The notes under the pieces are model-generated. The model made no database searches. It was not told the DNA's origin and was given only the letters and a program-made list of their open reading frames with translations. Below, piece by piece: positions 17,727 through 26,315 of a stretch of DNA of 64,000 nucleotides. A program made the translations under genes and the position numbers. The DNA comes from Enterococcus diestrammenae (GTDB lineage: Bacteria; Bacillota; Bacilli; Lactobacillales; Enterococcaceae): positions 1 to 64,000 of the forward strand of contig NZ_MAEI01000019.1 in the NCBI RefSeq assembly GCF_009933255.1, given 5' to 3'. How positions within the stretch are numbered: position 1 is the stretch's first letter; the number at the start of each line of letters is the position of its first letter.

Positions 17727-18992
17727 TTAGCCACCACCTTTGAGGGCTTTTTTCTCCAAATGTACATCCCATTTTTCCTGCAAAAACTTGCGGATGCCAC
17801 CGAAGAATAGTAGCGAAGTGGACAAAGCAATTGCAATCAACAATTGGATAATCATGGAAACGATGACCTCTCGCAATGGATAAGACCAATAACTGTTATC
17901 GATTCGTTGAGCGTACAGATAAGTATGCCATGTGTTCGTAAAACTAAAGAGTAAAATAATGAAGGTATAGCCAGTCAACAGGAACCAAACCGGCCAACGA
18001 GATTCTGGGTAAAGTAAGAATTCCCCGTCATTTTCTAATGAGAGAATTTGGTATTTGCGGTAAGCCCAGAAGAGCAAGGCACCACTCACGAGCAGCATCA
18101 CCAGGGCGGCCTGCCAATAGCCACTGTTTTTACCGATATCCCAAGTAAAGATGCGAAAATAACTATTGCTATAATTAGCACTTTTCCTTCGTAACAAGAT
18201 ATTCAACGTATCCATTAAATTAAACAAGACATAAGGAAGCTGTGTCCCGGAAGCCAGTAACAACAAGTATGCCAACGGACCAAAGACGATATTTCCTACC
18301 ATCGTGCCGACAAACACACTCACACTAAACCCTAGCAAGCACGTACTAAAACTAGTTCCCACCGAAGCCAGCAGTTGGCCCCAGCTAGCATTCATATATG
18401 GTTGCGGAACTCCTAGGTGTAAAATCACTACATTTAAGATACTTCCCACCAAAAAACTCCCTAAAATAGGTAAGCCTACTTGAATCAGCTTGTTCATAAA
18501 GAGTTTTTTGCGACTGACAGGTAGACTAAACAAGAAACGATTGAAGGCTGTTTTTTGGTCGACGAAAAAGAGGAGAAACCCGCATAAAGCAATCAAACCA
18601 ATCACGACTTGACCCAAAGTCTCCTGGTAGCTGCTATAGGTTTCTAGCTTGGGATCGAAGTTTGCTGGTTTCATCTGTTCTCGTAGCTCATCGATCGTCC
18701 GATAGCTAGGGCCTTCACTCGTGTCATAGCTCTTCCAAAAATAGGATTGCTCTTCAATATAGGTGGCAAGATCATAATAATGGGTGATGGCATTGCCTTC
18801 TCCGTCGTAAGTGTAATACTCTGAGGGATATTCCCGGTATTCTTCCCGAAAATCATCTGAGTGCAACCATTTTTGATTGGTATGCCAGTTATGCACAGCG
18901 CTGTAACCCGCCCCGCAAAAATACAGTAAGATCACTACCACTACTGAAAGTGTTATTTTGCCATAACGTTGGCGATAGATTTGTTTGATCAT
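17727..18992 (-). CDS. ABC-2 type permease of YtrA-controlled operon
   Basis: 421 aa. One membrane helix near the N-terminus, a large (about 90 residue) extracellular loop rich in Tyr, Asp and Ser, and six or more further helices. Partner of the ATPase encoded just upstream (11-bp gap). AGGAGG is 7-8 nt from ATG 18992 but abuts the ATG at 18998, so the product begins MIKQIY. The transporter type (GntR-YtrA, ATPase, permease) usually responds to cell-wall antibiotics; substrate unknown. Confidence 0.85.
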   Translation of the reverse strand: MIKQIYRQRYGKITLSVVVVILLYFCGAGYSAVHNWHTNQKWLHSDDFREEYREYPSEYYTYDGEGNAITHYYDLATYIEEQSYFWKSYDTSEGPSYRTIDELREQMKPANFDPKLETYSSYQETLGQVVIGLIALCGFLLFFVDQKTAFNRFLFSLPVSRKKLFMNKLIQVGLPILGSFLVGSILNVVILHLGVPQPYMNASWGQLLASVGTSFSTCLLGFSVSVFVGTMVGNIVFGPLAYLLLLASGTQLPYVLFNLMDTLNILLRRKSANYSNSYFRIFTWDIGKNSGYWQAALVMLLVSGALLFWAYRKYQILSLENDGEFLLYPESRWPVWFLLTGYTFIILLFSFTNTWHTYLYAQRIDNSYWSYPLREVIVSMIIQLLIAIALSTSLLFFGGIRKFLQEKWDVHLEKKALKGGG

Positions 18993-19003
18993 TGTCATCC
19001 CTC

Positions 19004-19882
19004 CTATTGGATCATGCTTTCCCGGTTCAAATTGGCTTCAAATAAATCTTCCAATGATAATGGCAACTCTTCCATCAAGACCGGTTCACACGCCTGGATA
19101 GCTTGTTCCAACTCTGGTGTAAAGCGCTCAAAAACAGCAGTAATCACTCGTCCTTGAATAGTCAACAATTTCGAATTCTCTTTTACGACAGCCGGCACCT
19201 TTTTCGTTTTGAAAACCAATTGCAGTTTTCGTGCATTTTCTCTCATGGATTCTAGGCAATACTCCCGGACAATCGTCTTGCCCTTCAGTAACAAAGCACG
19301 ATCGATGATATCTTCGAGTTCCTTCAGATTATGAGAAGCAATCAAGACGCTACAGCCCTTTTCAGCGACGTGTTCCAATAAAAGTCCGATCACTTTTTTA
19401 CGCACAATCACATCCAAACCGTCAAATGGTTCGTCTAGCAGTAAATAGTTGGCACCGGAAGCAATCGCTAAAATCATCTGGTATAAGCCCTGCATCCCCT
19501 TTGACATCCGGCGATAGCTCAGATGCTCAGGAAACTGGTTTTCAGCCAGCAGCTGCAAGTACAGGTCTTGATCGAACTTTGGATAGGCGTAACGGTAAAA
19601 GTGATTGAGTTTTTTTAGGGTATACCCCGATAAGAAATTATCCAATTCATCAATATAGAAAATCTCAGCTTTTTTCGTCGGGTCTTGATAAATCGATGCG
19701 CCTGCCACCTGGATATCCCCAGTTTCTGGTAGGTAATTACCGGCAATCGTCCGAAATAAGGTGGTTTTCCCGGACCCATTGCGCCCAATTAGCCCGACGA
19801 TTTCATTTTCAAACAATTCAAAATTAATCTGGGTAATGATGATTTCTTCATTCATTTGTTTTCGTAAGTTGGTCACTTTCAT
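19004..19882 (-). CDS. ABC transporter ATP-binding protein
   Basis: 292 aa. Walker A GRNGSGKT at residues 33-40, a degenerate signature (MSKGMQ) and Walker B LLLDEPFDGLD, then a ~90-residue C-terminal extension as in YtrB/EcsA-type ATPases. GGGAGGG is 8 nt upstream of ATG 19882, and the ATG overlaps the TGA of the GntR gene (ATGA), so the longer frame is rejected. Energises the adjacent permease. Confidence 0.93.
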   Translation of the reverse strand: MKVTNLRKQMNEEIIITQINFELFENEIVGLIGRNGSGKTTLFRTIAGNYLPETGDIQVAGASIYQDPTKKAEIFYIDELDNFLSGYTLKKLNHFYRYAYPKFDQDLYLQLLAENQFPEHLSYRRMSKGMQGLYQMILAIASGANYLLLDEPFDGLDVIVRKKVIGLLLEHVAEKGCSVLIASHNLKELEDIIDRALLLKGKTIVREYCLESMRENARKLQLVFKTKKVPAVVKENSKLLTIQGRVITAVFERFTPELEQAIQACEPVLMEELPLSLEDLFEANLNRESMIQ

Positions 19883-20265
19883 GTCCGATTCCCTCCCATT
19901 TGGCGATAGTTTTGTTGTAGCCAATTGATTAATTCGGCTTCGGAAATTTGCAAATGAGCGGCTTCCACCACTAACTCCTCAAGTTTTTGTTTTAATTGCC
20001 CCACACGTACTTCATCTCGAGGCAAATCTGAAGCTGCTTTGACGAAAGTCCCCTTACCTTTGATAGTTACTAACGTTTGTTCCATTTCCAAGACTTTATA
20101 AGCTTTGGCCACCGTATTTGGATTCATCAATAACTCCTTAGCCAGTTCCCGTACAGAAGGCAACTTGTCTCCTGGTCGTAAAATACCTTGCAAAATCGCC
20201 TCTTTGACACTGAGAATCAGCTGCTCATAATAAGGTTTACTGGAACCTTTATCAATCGTAATCAT
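19879..20265 (-). CDS. GntR-family regulator, YtrA type
   Basis: 128 aa. N-terminal winged helix (PYYEQLILSVKEAILQGILRPGDKLPSVRELAKEL, recognisable by GDKLPSVREL and NPNTVAKAY) and a short C-terminal helix pair, as in YtrA-subfamily repressors that lack an effector domain. GGAAGGATGTGG precedes the ATG. First gene of an operon with ATPase, permease and VanZ. A dyad covering its own -10 region suggests autorepression. Confidence 0.93.
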   Translation of the reverse strand: MITIDKGSSKPYYEQLILSVKEAILQGILRPGDKLPSVRELAKELLMNPNTVAKAYKVLEMEQTLVTIKGKGTFVKAASDLPRDEVRVGQLKQKLEELVVEAAHLQISEAELINWLQQNYRQMGGNRT

Positions 20266-20303
20266 GCCACCACATCCTTCCGCTTTCGATTGAGGTGTTC
20301 TAT

Positions 20304-20339
20304 GTGTACTATCATAACTAATACACTTCTAGTCCACAA
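20304..20339 (-). promoter_or_regulatory. promoter and operator of the YtrA-type operon
   Basis: Minus strand -35 TTGTGG (20334-20339), 17-bp spacer, -10 TATGAT (20311-20316). An inverted repeat GTGTA...TACAC (20304-20326, 23 bp, seven of nine arm positions pairing) covers the -10, the position expected for a repressor site. Confidence 0.65.
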
Positions 20340-20421
20340 CATTTTCCTGAAAAATTTGGTAGACTATTAAGAAAGACTAAACAACAGCTAAAAGGAAATT
20401 ACGGAAAAAGAGGTGGATAAC

Positions 20422-20991
20422 ATGACCAAAAAACGTTGTGATTGGGCGGAAGCTAATGAGCAGATGCGCCAATACCATGATCAAATCTGGGGAAGGCCAG
20501 AGTTTGATGATCAAAAACTGTTTGCCAAGCTAGTGTTGGACATGAATCAAGCTGGCTTGAGTTGGAATACAATTTTACAAAAGTGGGCCCATTTTGAGGT
20601 AGCTTACGAAAATTTTGCGATTGATAAGGTGGCAGCATTCTCAGCTGAAAAAGTTGAAGAACTGATGCAGGATGCGGGGATTATTCGCAATCGTCGCAAA
20701 ATCGAAGCAGCAATCCACAATGCCCAACAAGTACAGGCACTTCAAGAAGAATTTGGTAGTTTTAGTCAGTATCTCTGGCACTTTGTTAATGGTCAACCGG
20801 TGATAAATCATTGGCAACATGCAGCCGAAGTCCCCGCCAGCAGTGAATTATCTGATGAGATCTGTAAAGATTTAAAACGCCGTGGCTTCAAATTTGTAGG
20901 AACGACGATTATCTATAGTTTTTTACAAGCAGTCGGTATCGTTAACGACCATCTGGTAACTTGTTTTTGTTATGAGGAACTGACAAACTAA
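20422..20991 (+). CDS. tag: DNA-3-methyladenine glycosylase I
   Basis: 189 aa. The start MTKKRCDW carries the zinc-binding Cys6 and the Trp of the Tag family, followed by YHDQIWGRP (family YHDxEWG) and the helix-hairpin-helix region LSWNTILQKW. It excises 3-methyladenine from alkylated DNA. GAGGTGG is placed correctly for ATG 20422; the GTG at 20413 lies inside this ribosome binding site and is not used. Divergent from the GntR operon. Confidence 0.95.
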   Translation: MTKKRCDWAEANEQMRQYHDQIWGRPEFDDQKLFAKLVLDMNQAGLSWNTILQKWAHFEVAYENFAIDKVAAFSAEKVEELMQDAGIIRNRRKIEAAIHNAQQVQALQEEFGSFSQYLWHFVNGQPVINHWQHAAEVPASSELSDEICKDLKRRGFKFVGTTIIYSFLQAVGIVNDHLVTCFCYEELTN

Positions 20992-21033
20992 AAGAACGAA
21001 TTTTATTGTCAGAAACACTGACCATTCCCTTGT

Positions 21034-21090
21034 TACTTGGCTTTCATCGGTCTAGCCACTCATCCTCATTTCTACGTAGCTAAAGCAAAA
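21034..21090 (+). repeat. partial copy (right end) of repeat family A
   Basis: TTGGCTTTCATCGGTC, then AGCCAC and CTACGTAGC, match the right end of the complete element at 24616-24814 (TTGGCTTTTTTCGGTC, AGCTAC, CTACGGAGC). No left end is visible. It lies between tag and the next terminator. Confidence 0.5.
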
Positions 21091-21132
21091 TACCGTGGGA
21101 CTCCCTCATTTACGAGCTAGTCCCACGGTATT
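21089..21132. terminator. bidirectional terminator (tag / GNAT)
   Basis: AATACCGTGGGACT (21089-21102) pairs perfectly with AGTCCCACGGTATT (21119-21132), with A/T tracts on both sides. It ends both tag and the convergent ABC-F/GNAT operon. Confidence 0.85.
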
Positions 21133-21672
21133 TTATTGGTTTGATTGATTAGTCTCAGCTGACGAGACTGCAAAAAGATAATGGGGCATAGTCACACCAC
21201 GATAGACTTTGACAAATCGCTTGCGGGCGGTCATGCCGTTGCGAATCGCCACGTTCATAGAAGCTAGATTGGTGTCACGTACGATGGAAGCCACCTCTGA
21301 TAATCCTAACGTTTCAAAAGCGTAGTGTTTCACCGCCTGCGCCGCTTCGGTCATATAACCTTGGTGCCAGGCATCATAAATCAGATGATAGCCAATTTCC
21401 GGAAACCTTTCTCCTTCCACTTCTTGCATGGTAAGACCACATTCACCAATCAGCTTGCCGTCAGATTTCCGCTGAATCCCCCATAAGCCAAAACCATGTT
21501 CGGCATAAGAGGCTAGATTCCTTCGCAGCCACTTAGCGATTTCCGCTTCATTAAAACCACCCTCATAGGCATGCATCACACGGTCATCCCCGAGAAAAGT
21601 TGCCAATAACGCCTCCTCCCCTGGTTGCCATTCCCGCAAAATCAATCGCTGAGTTTCAAGGATTTGCTTCAT
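21133..21672 (-). CDS. GNAT acetyltransferase (RimJ/RimL-like)
   Basis: 179 aa, one GNAT domain of the RimJ/RimL type (start ETQRLILREW; acceptor loop GYHLIYDAWHQGYMTEA; IRNGM near the end). AAAGGAGG precedes ATG 21672, which overlaps the stop of the upstream GNAT (ATGA). The acceptor may be a ribosomal protein, a peptide N-terminus or a drug. Last gene of the operon headed by the Lsa-like ABC-F gene. Confidence 0.9.
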   Translation of the reverse strand: MKQILETQRLILREWQPGEEALLATFLGDDRVMHAYEGGFNEAEIAKWLRRNLASYAEHGFGLWGIQRKSDGKLIGECGLTMQEVEGERFPEIGYHLIYDAWHQGYMTEAAQAVKHYAFETLGLSEVASIVRDTNLASMNVAIRNGMTARKRFVKVYRGVTMPHYLFAVSSAETNQSNQ

Positions 21673-22217
21673 AATTGTTGGGCCTCCTTTAAGGTACGCC
21701 ATTCTTTTTGCAACAATCCATAGTCATACTGAGGATACCACTGACCTTCATGAAAGATACTTTCACGATTGGTCCCTTCCAGAATAAAGCCGATTTTTTC
21801 GTACAGCGCAATCGCTGGCTTGTTGAAACTATGGACGGATAGGCGAACTTTGTGCAAGCCGATATGATCAAAGCAAAAGGCTAGCATCAGTTGCAAAGCT
21901 TCTTTAGCATAGCCTTTGCCCCGGCTTTCTGGATCATATATGGCTAGTCCTAGCTCACCGTTGCGATTTTTGACTTTGACATCAGACAGCGTAATAAAAC
22001 CCACCGCCTGATCATCTGCTTGTCGCCGAATCACAAAAGCAAAATTCTCGTTGCTTTGGGTATCAGCAAACATTTCCTCCCAATCCTTCACCTGAAAAGG
22101 GTGATAGATATCTTCTGACAGTCCAGACATAATCGTCGGATCCCACTGCCACAGGGTAAAATCCAGACCATCTTGCTCCCGGTATTCCGTCAGAGCGATA
22201 TTTGTTCCTTGCATCAT
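21669..22217 (-). CDS. GNAT acetyltransferase
   Basis: 182 aa with the acetyl-CoA loop ESRGKGYAKEAL and C-terminal ALYEKIGFILEG, typical of GNAT enzymes of the SpeG/RimL kind. GGAGGATAAAAA precedes ATG 22217, and its start overlaps the stop of the ABC-F gene. The tight overlaps show that ABC-F, this GNAT and the next are translated as one unit. Substrate unknown. Confidence 0.9.
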   Translation of the reverse strand: MMQGTNIALTEYREQDGLDFTLWQWDPTIMSGLSEDIYHPFQVKDWEEMFADTQSNENFAFVIRRQADDQAVGFITLSDVKVKNRNGELGLAIYDPESRGKGYAKEALQLMLAFCFDHIGLHKVRLSVHSFNKPAIALYEKIGFILEGTNRESIFHEGQWYPQYDYGLLQKEWRTLKEAQQL

Positions 22218-23734
22218 TTTTTATCCTCCGCTTCACTTGGCTTACTTAAATACAACACCTCAGTGGCAACATTTTTCAAAAAAGTTTCATCATGCTCCAC
22301 GATTAGCATCGTCGGTTGTACCTCGGTGATCATCGTTTCCAACTGTTCTTGATTGAAAACATCTAGGTAATTCAACGGCTCATCCCAGATAAACAGTTCA
22401 GCCGCAGTCGCCAATGACTTCGCCAGCTCCACGCGTTTTCGCTGCCCCATACTCATGTCTTGGATAGGATTTTGAAAGACACTCCGCTCAAAGCCAAGTT
22501 TTTTCAAGTTATTCAATAAATCTTGATAATTCAAAGGATGACTTTCCGCAAATTCAATCAAGGTCCCTTGGTTGTCTTCATAGTTTTGCCGCACATAACT
22601 TACAGCCAGTTGCTGGGGTCGGAGGATTTCACCAGTTGCTTCTCCGTCAAACGTTCCTTGCAACCAGCGGATAATCGAGGATTTACCAGAGCCATTCGCC
22701 CCTTGGATTGCCAAGCGTTGGCCTTGATGTAGCTCAAAAGATAGCGGATCAAACAGCGGTTTCCCCTCATAAGAAAGCTGCAAATCGGTCACTTTGAGTA
22801 ACAACTTGTGGTGGGTCGGCTGATAATTAATCGTCAAAGGATCGATGTATTCAATATCTTTTAGCAGCTGCTCTTTTTTCGAAATCTGATTATCCATCCG
22901 GCGCTCGAGGTTTTTGGCTTTTTTCATCACCCGAGCAGCTCGCGCACCGATTGCACCAGTATCACCAATTGCACCACTGCCCTTGACGCTGGGCTTGCCA
23001 TATTTATCTTTCTCCCGTCCACGGGACCACTCGGCTTTGTCCGCTGCCGTCTGCTTCAAACGTCCGATTTCTTTTTTTAACTTCTGGTTTTGCTCTTGTT
23101 CATAGCGATCTCGCATGCCCTTTTGTTCTTCGTAAACGGAAAAGTTCCCTTGGTACAACACCAAACGACTTTTTTCGATGGACAAAACATGATCCACCAC
23201 CTGATCCACAAAACTACGATCATGACTTACCAAAATAAATCCCTGCCGCTTTTGCTTCAAATAATCCGCCACTTGTTTGCGGGCTACCACATCCAAATGA
23301 TTGGTCGGCTCATCAATCAATGGAAAATTCACTTCATCCACAAATAACAGTACCAACAATACCTTCGTCTGTTCTCCGCCGGAAAGAGTGCCAAATTCCC
23401 GCCACAAAATCTCTGGATCCAGCTGCAACAGATTCAATTCCCGTTGAATTTTCCAATCTTCAAAATCCGTCAGTTCTTGCAAGACATAATAAGTCAGCTG
23501 CGTCGGATCTGTCACTGCCTGTGGAAAATACGTAAAACTAACCTGATGCTGGATTGTTCCAGCATAGGGCAGCTTGTTTTGCAATAAGTTTAATAACGTG
23601 GTCTTGCCACGTCCGTTACGACCAATCAAACCCAACTTCCACTCGGTCTGTAGCGTCAACTCCGCATCCGAAAACAGCTCAGTCCCTTGATTATCATAAC
23701 CAAATGTCAAATGTTTTATTTCAATAGTTGACAT
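22214..23734 (-). CDS. Lsa-type ABC-F ribosomal protection protein
   Basis: 506 aa with two ABC domains and no membrane segment. Domain 1: Walker A GRNGRGKTT (residues 38-46), LSGGEQTKV (117-125), LIDEPTNHLD (139-148). An Arg/Lys-rich interdomain linker with GSGAIGDTGAIGARAARVMK, which I recall from the Lsa family, follows. Domain 2: GANGSGKSS, MSMGQRKRVELAKS, IWDEPLNYLD. Lsa-type ABC-F proteins dislodge lincosamides, streptogramin A and pleuromutilins from the ribosome. The match to Lsa(A) is by memory and clearly not identity. AAGGGGTG precedes the ATG, and a leader of about 310 nt with an attenuator-like terminator lies upstream. Confidence 0.88.
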   Translation of the reverse strand: MSTIEIKHLTFGYDNQGTELFSDAELTLQTEWKLGLIGRNGRGKTTLLNLLQNKLPYAGTIQHQVSFTYFPQAVTDPTQLTYYVLQELTDFEDWKIQRELNLLQLDPEILWREFGTLSGGEQTKVLLVLLFVDEVNFPLIDEPTNHLDVVARKQVADYLKQKRQGFILVSHDRSFVDQVVDHVLSIEKSRLVLYQGNFSVYEEQKGMRDRYEQEQNQKLKKEIGRLKQTAADKAEWSRGREKDKYGKPSVKGSGAIGDTGAIGARAARVMKKAKNLERRMDNQISKKEQLLKDIEYIDPLTINYQPTHHKLLLKVTDLQLSYEGKPLFDPLSFELHQGQRLAIQGANGSGKSSIIRWLQGTFDGEATGEILRPQQLAVSYVRQNYEDNQGTLIEFAESHPLNYQDLLNNLKKLGFERSVFQNPIQDMSMGQRKRVELAKSLATAAELFIWDEPLNYLDVFNQEQLETMITEVQPTMLIVEHDETFLKNVATEVLYLSKPSEAEDKK

Positions 23735-23784
23735 CGTTTCACCCCTTTTTGATTTGTGTTTTTCAGATTATTGAATTCTTGCCG

Positions 23785-23821
23785 AAAAACACAAAAAACC
23801 TCGCCAATTTACAGGACAAGG
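23785..23821 (-). terminator. putative attenuator terminator in the ABC-F leader
   Basis: On the minus strand CCTTGTC (23815-23821) pairs with GGCGAGG (23799-23805), followed by TTTTTTGTGTTTTT, 50-90 bp before the ABC-F start codon. The 5' arm and loop (TTGTCCTG) are also perfectly complementary to CAGGACAA at 23931-23938, just upstream of a 14-codon open frame, and CCTTGTC to GACAAGG at 23957-23963. This is the layout of a termination/antitermination switch. Confidence 0.6.
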
Positions 23822-23885
23822 CTTTGCGATATTCAGGTCTGTATCGGCTGTTTGCGCCAAAACATCGGCGTTGTAGCCCTCAGTC

Positions 23886-23930
23886 TCACACTGCAAAAAC
23901 AGCAAAAAAGACCCACCATCGAAAAACCAT
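23886..23930 (-). CDS. candidate leader peptide of the ABC-F gene
   Basis: A 14-codon frame, MVFRWWVFFAVFAV then TGA, inside the leader. AGGA lies 3 nt before the ATG. The peptide is very hydrophobic and aromatic, as stalling leader peptides often are. A second, longer candidate starts at 23955 (MSVQIF...). Which of them is translated is not decided by sequence. Confidence 0.4.
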   Translation of the reverse strand: MVFRWWVFFAVFAV

Positions 23931-24050
23931 TTGTCCTGAAAATCTGCACACTCATCCCTTGTCTTCACAAGAAATCAGTCTTGATGCAGCTTCAACAGGT
24001 CAAATTAGTTTTTCAACGGAGGATCCCTCATTTCATTTTTTAGTAGTCTT

Positions 24051-24079
24051 AGAGTAGCACGGTGTTGTTTTTTTGGCAA
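24051..24079 (-). promoter_or_regulatory. promoter of the ABC-F leader
   Basis: -35 TTGCCA (24074-24079), 17-bp spacer and -10 TACTCT (24051-24056) preceded by TGC (extended -10). Transcription would start near 24044, giving a leader of about 310 nt. Confidence 0.6.
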
Positions 24080-24138
24080 CTAGAAAATACCTAAGACAAC
24101 TACTTTATGAAAATAGAGGAAATCATTTATGAACATTT

Positions 24139-24396
24139 TTAAACAAGATTCCCTTGCCCCGCTTTTCTTTTTGGCTCAACTTTTTTATTTGTTCCCTTAC
24201 CCGCCAAATAATAGCGCCATGCCAGCTGGATGAAAAGAATCAAAAGCGCACCAATCCCCAAAACAGCATAAGCTAGCATGCGGGACGCCGATTCACTACG
24301 GGTAGCGGTTACATTGAACTCCCACTGACTAACAAAGATTCCCAAAGAAATAAACAACACACACCAATACACATTTGCCATACGCCAAAATTTCAT
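24139..24396 (-). CDS. two-helix membrane protein, unknown function
   Basis: 85 aa from ATG 24396 (MKFWRMAN). It has two hydrophobic helices (VYWCVLFISLGIFV and LAYAVLGIGALLILFIQLAW), a short outside loop and a Lys-rich cytoplasmic tail. An alternative TTG start at 24417 has the better-placed AAGAGG upstream and would add seven residues. I do not recognise the family. Separate from the ABC-F operon, whose promoter lies downstream of its stop. Confidence 0.6.
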   Translation of the reverse strand: MKFWRMANVYWCVLFISLGIFVSQWEFNVTATRSESASRMLAYAVLGIGALLILFIQLAWRYYLAGKGTNKKVEPKRKAGQGNLV

Positions 24397-24615
24397 ATTC
24401 TCTCTTAACCCTTCCAATGCAACCTCTTACAAAAAGCGGTTACTAAATTTCTCTAATCAAATTATAACACAAATCTTGGAATCTAGGTGAAATTTTTACT
24501 AAACGAAGAAAGCCTTTCCTCCCGATTGCAAAAAAACAAGAGTTATACGGAAAGTAATTTCTAAACACAATCCAAAAATCCGAAAATTTCACCAGCTTAC
24601 CTACTATTATTGCAG

Positions 24616-24814
24616 AAAATAGTGAAATTTGGCGGAGTAGGATTGGCGTGACAGTAGCTCTCAGGATTCCAGATGAATTACTTAGAATTGGGGCGCTTGC
24701 GTCACTTACTCTAAGTTTGAAGCGGAAAGGACAAAGACAAACACGCCCTTCCTTTGGCTTTTTTCGGTCCAGCTACCGTCACCCCAATCCTACGGAGCCA
24801 CATTTCACCATTTT
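24616..24814. repeat. repeat family A, complete copy 1 (199 bp)
   Basis: Ends at 24616-24659 and 24771-24814 are inverted repeats of 44 bp with 37 identities (shared cores GTGAAAT, GTAGGATTGG, GTAGCT). Inside is an imperfect hairpin ACTTAGA...TCTAAGT with a GC-rich apical stem. No coding capacity for a transposase. The same structure recurs at 44275-44537, with right-end fragments at 21034 and 32553. Confidence 0.75.
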
Positions 24815-24822
24815 AACACCAC

Positions 24823-24867
24823 AAAAAAGAACAAATCACCTGTAAAAATTTCCAGGTAATTTGCTCT
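24823..24867 (-). terminator. terminator of ylxM-ffh
   Basis: AGAACAAATCACCTG (24828-24842) pairs with CAGGTAATTTGCTCT (24853-24867, one or two G-T pairs), followed by TTTTTTG on the minus strand. Confidence 0.85.
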
Positions 24868-24885
24868 AATTATATGTCACTAGTT

Positions 24886-26301
24886 TTATTTCCGTTTTTT
24901 CTTTTTCTTCTTGTTCTTTTTCACCATGCGGTTCATGGCCATCTTGCCAAGTTTGCCTTTGACGCCGGTCCCAAACATTTGGTCCATCCCCGCCGGCATA
25001 CTACCTTTGGACATTTGTTGCATCATTTTTTGGCTTTCCTTGAACTGTTTGATAAAGCGGTTGACCTCCACTACGGAATTCCCGGAACCCGCTGCGATTC
25101 GGCGGCGGCGACTTGGATTGAGCAAATCGGGATTTTCCCGTTCAGCTGGCGTCATGGATAAAACGATGGCTTTTTGGCGAGCCAGTTGTTTCGGATCGAC
25201 TTTGACATTTTCGATGCCTGGAATTTGGCTCATACCCGGTATCATCTTGATCAAATCTTCCAGTGGTCCCATGTTTTGAACTTGATCCATCTGTTCGATA
25301 AAGTCGTTGAAGTCAAAGGAATTTTCCTTCATCTTGCGGGCCAGTTCTTCGGCTTGTTTTTCATCGTATTCGGATTGGGCTTTTTCAATCAGGGTCAGCA
25401 TGTCCCCCATCCCCAAAATGCGGCTAGCCATCCGGTCTGGGTGGAAGACTTCCAAGTCCGTCAATTTTTCACCAGTCCCGGTGAACTTGATCGGTGCGCC
25501 AGTCACTTGACGAATGGACAGCGCTGCACCACCACGGGTATCACCGTCGAGTTTGGTGATAATCACCCCACTGATACCTAACTGGGCATTAAAGCTATCG
25601 GCAACATTCACCGCATCTTGCCCGGTCATGGCATCCACCACCAGTAAGATTTCATCTGGTTGGGCGACCTCTTTGATTTGTTTCAACTCATCCATCAAGG
25701 CTTCATCGATATGCAAACGGCCGGCGGTATCAATCAAGACATAGTCATTTTTCTTTTCTTGCGCCACAGCCATCCCTTGGCGGACGATTTCCACCGGACT
25801 GACGTCAGTCCCCATATCAAAAACAGGCACATCCAGTTGTTGTCCTAAGACTTTCAATTGGTCGATGGCTGCTGGACGATAAACGTCTCCGGCAATCATT
25901 AACGGCCGTGCATTTTCATTTTTCTTCAAATAATTGGCCAGCTTACCAGCAAACGTGGTTTTCCCGGCCCCTTGTAGCCCCACCATCATGATGACTGTCG
26001 GGATTTTTGGTGATTTATTGAGACCGACTGTTTCTTCCCCTAAGGTTTTGGTCAGTTCTTCATTGACGATTTTAACGATTTGTTGCGCTGGGGAGAGACT
26101 TTCTAGAACTTCTGAACCCACCGCCCGCTCCCGGACATTTTTGGTGAATTCTTTGACGACTTGCAGATTGACGTCGGCTTCAAGTAAAGCAAGGCGGATT
26201 TCCCGCATCATTTCTTTGACGTCAGCTTCGGTTACCTTTCCTTTTTTACGAAGGCGGCTCATGGCCGACTGTAGGCGTTCTGTTAAGCTTTCAAATGCCA
26301 T
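24886..26301 (-). CDS. ffh: signal recognition particle protein Ffh
   Basis: 471 aa, full length. N domain, then G domain with P-loop GLQGAGKTT (108-116), DTAGR and TKLDGD, then a Met-rich M domain ([17 protein letters not shown]) and a poly-Lys tail. GTPase that binds signal sequences and SRP RNA and docks to FtsY for co-translational membrane targeting. AAGGAATG lies upstream of the ATG. Follows ylxM by 14 bp as in other Firmicutes. Confidence 0.98.
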   Translation of the reverse strand: MAFESLTERLQSAMSRLRKKGKVTEADVKEMMREIRLALLEADVNLQVVKEFTKNVRERAVGSEVLESLSPAQQIVKIVNEELTKTLGEETVGLNKSPKIPTVIMMVGLQGAGKTTFAGKLANYLKKNENARPLMIAGDVYRPAAIDQLKVLGQQLDVPVFDMGTDVSPVEIVRQGMAVAQEKKNDYVLIDTAGRLHIDEALMDELKQIKEVAQPDEILLVVDAMTGQDAVNVADSFNAQLGISGVIITKLDGDTRGGAALSIRQVTGAPIKFTGTGEKLTDLEVFHPDRMASRILGMGDMLTLIEKAQSEYDEKQAEELARKMKENSFDFNDFIEQMDQVQNMGPLEDLIKMIPGMSQIPGIENVKVDPKQLARQKAIVLSMTPAERENPDLLNPSRRRRIAAGSGNSVVEVNRFIKQFKESQKMMQQMSKGSMPAGMDQMFGTGVKGKLGKMAMNRMVKKNKKKKKKRK

Positions 26302-26315
26302 TCATTTTCATTCCT

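Noticed and set aside
23728..24057. Long open frames on both strands across the ABC-F leader
   Set aside because: They cross the promoter and terminator structures and lack ribosome binding sites; only the short uORF fits the leader geometry.
24648..24845. 65-codon plus-strand frame inside repeat element A
   Set aside because: It begins within the left terminal repeat and ends in the ffh terminator, is not preserved in the second copy, and has no ribosome binding site.
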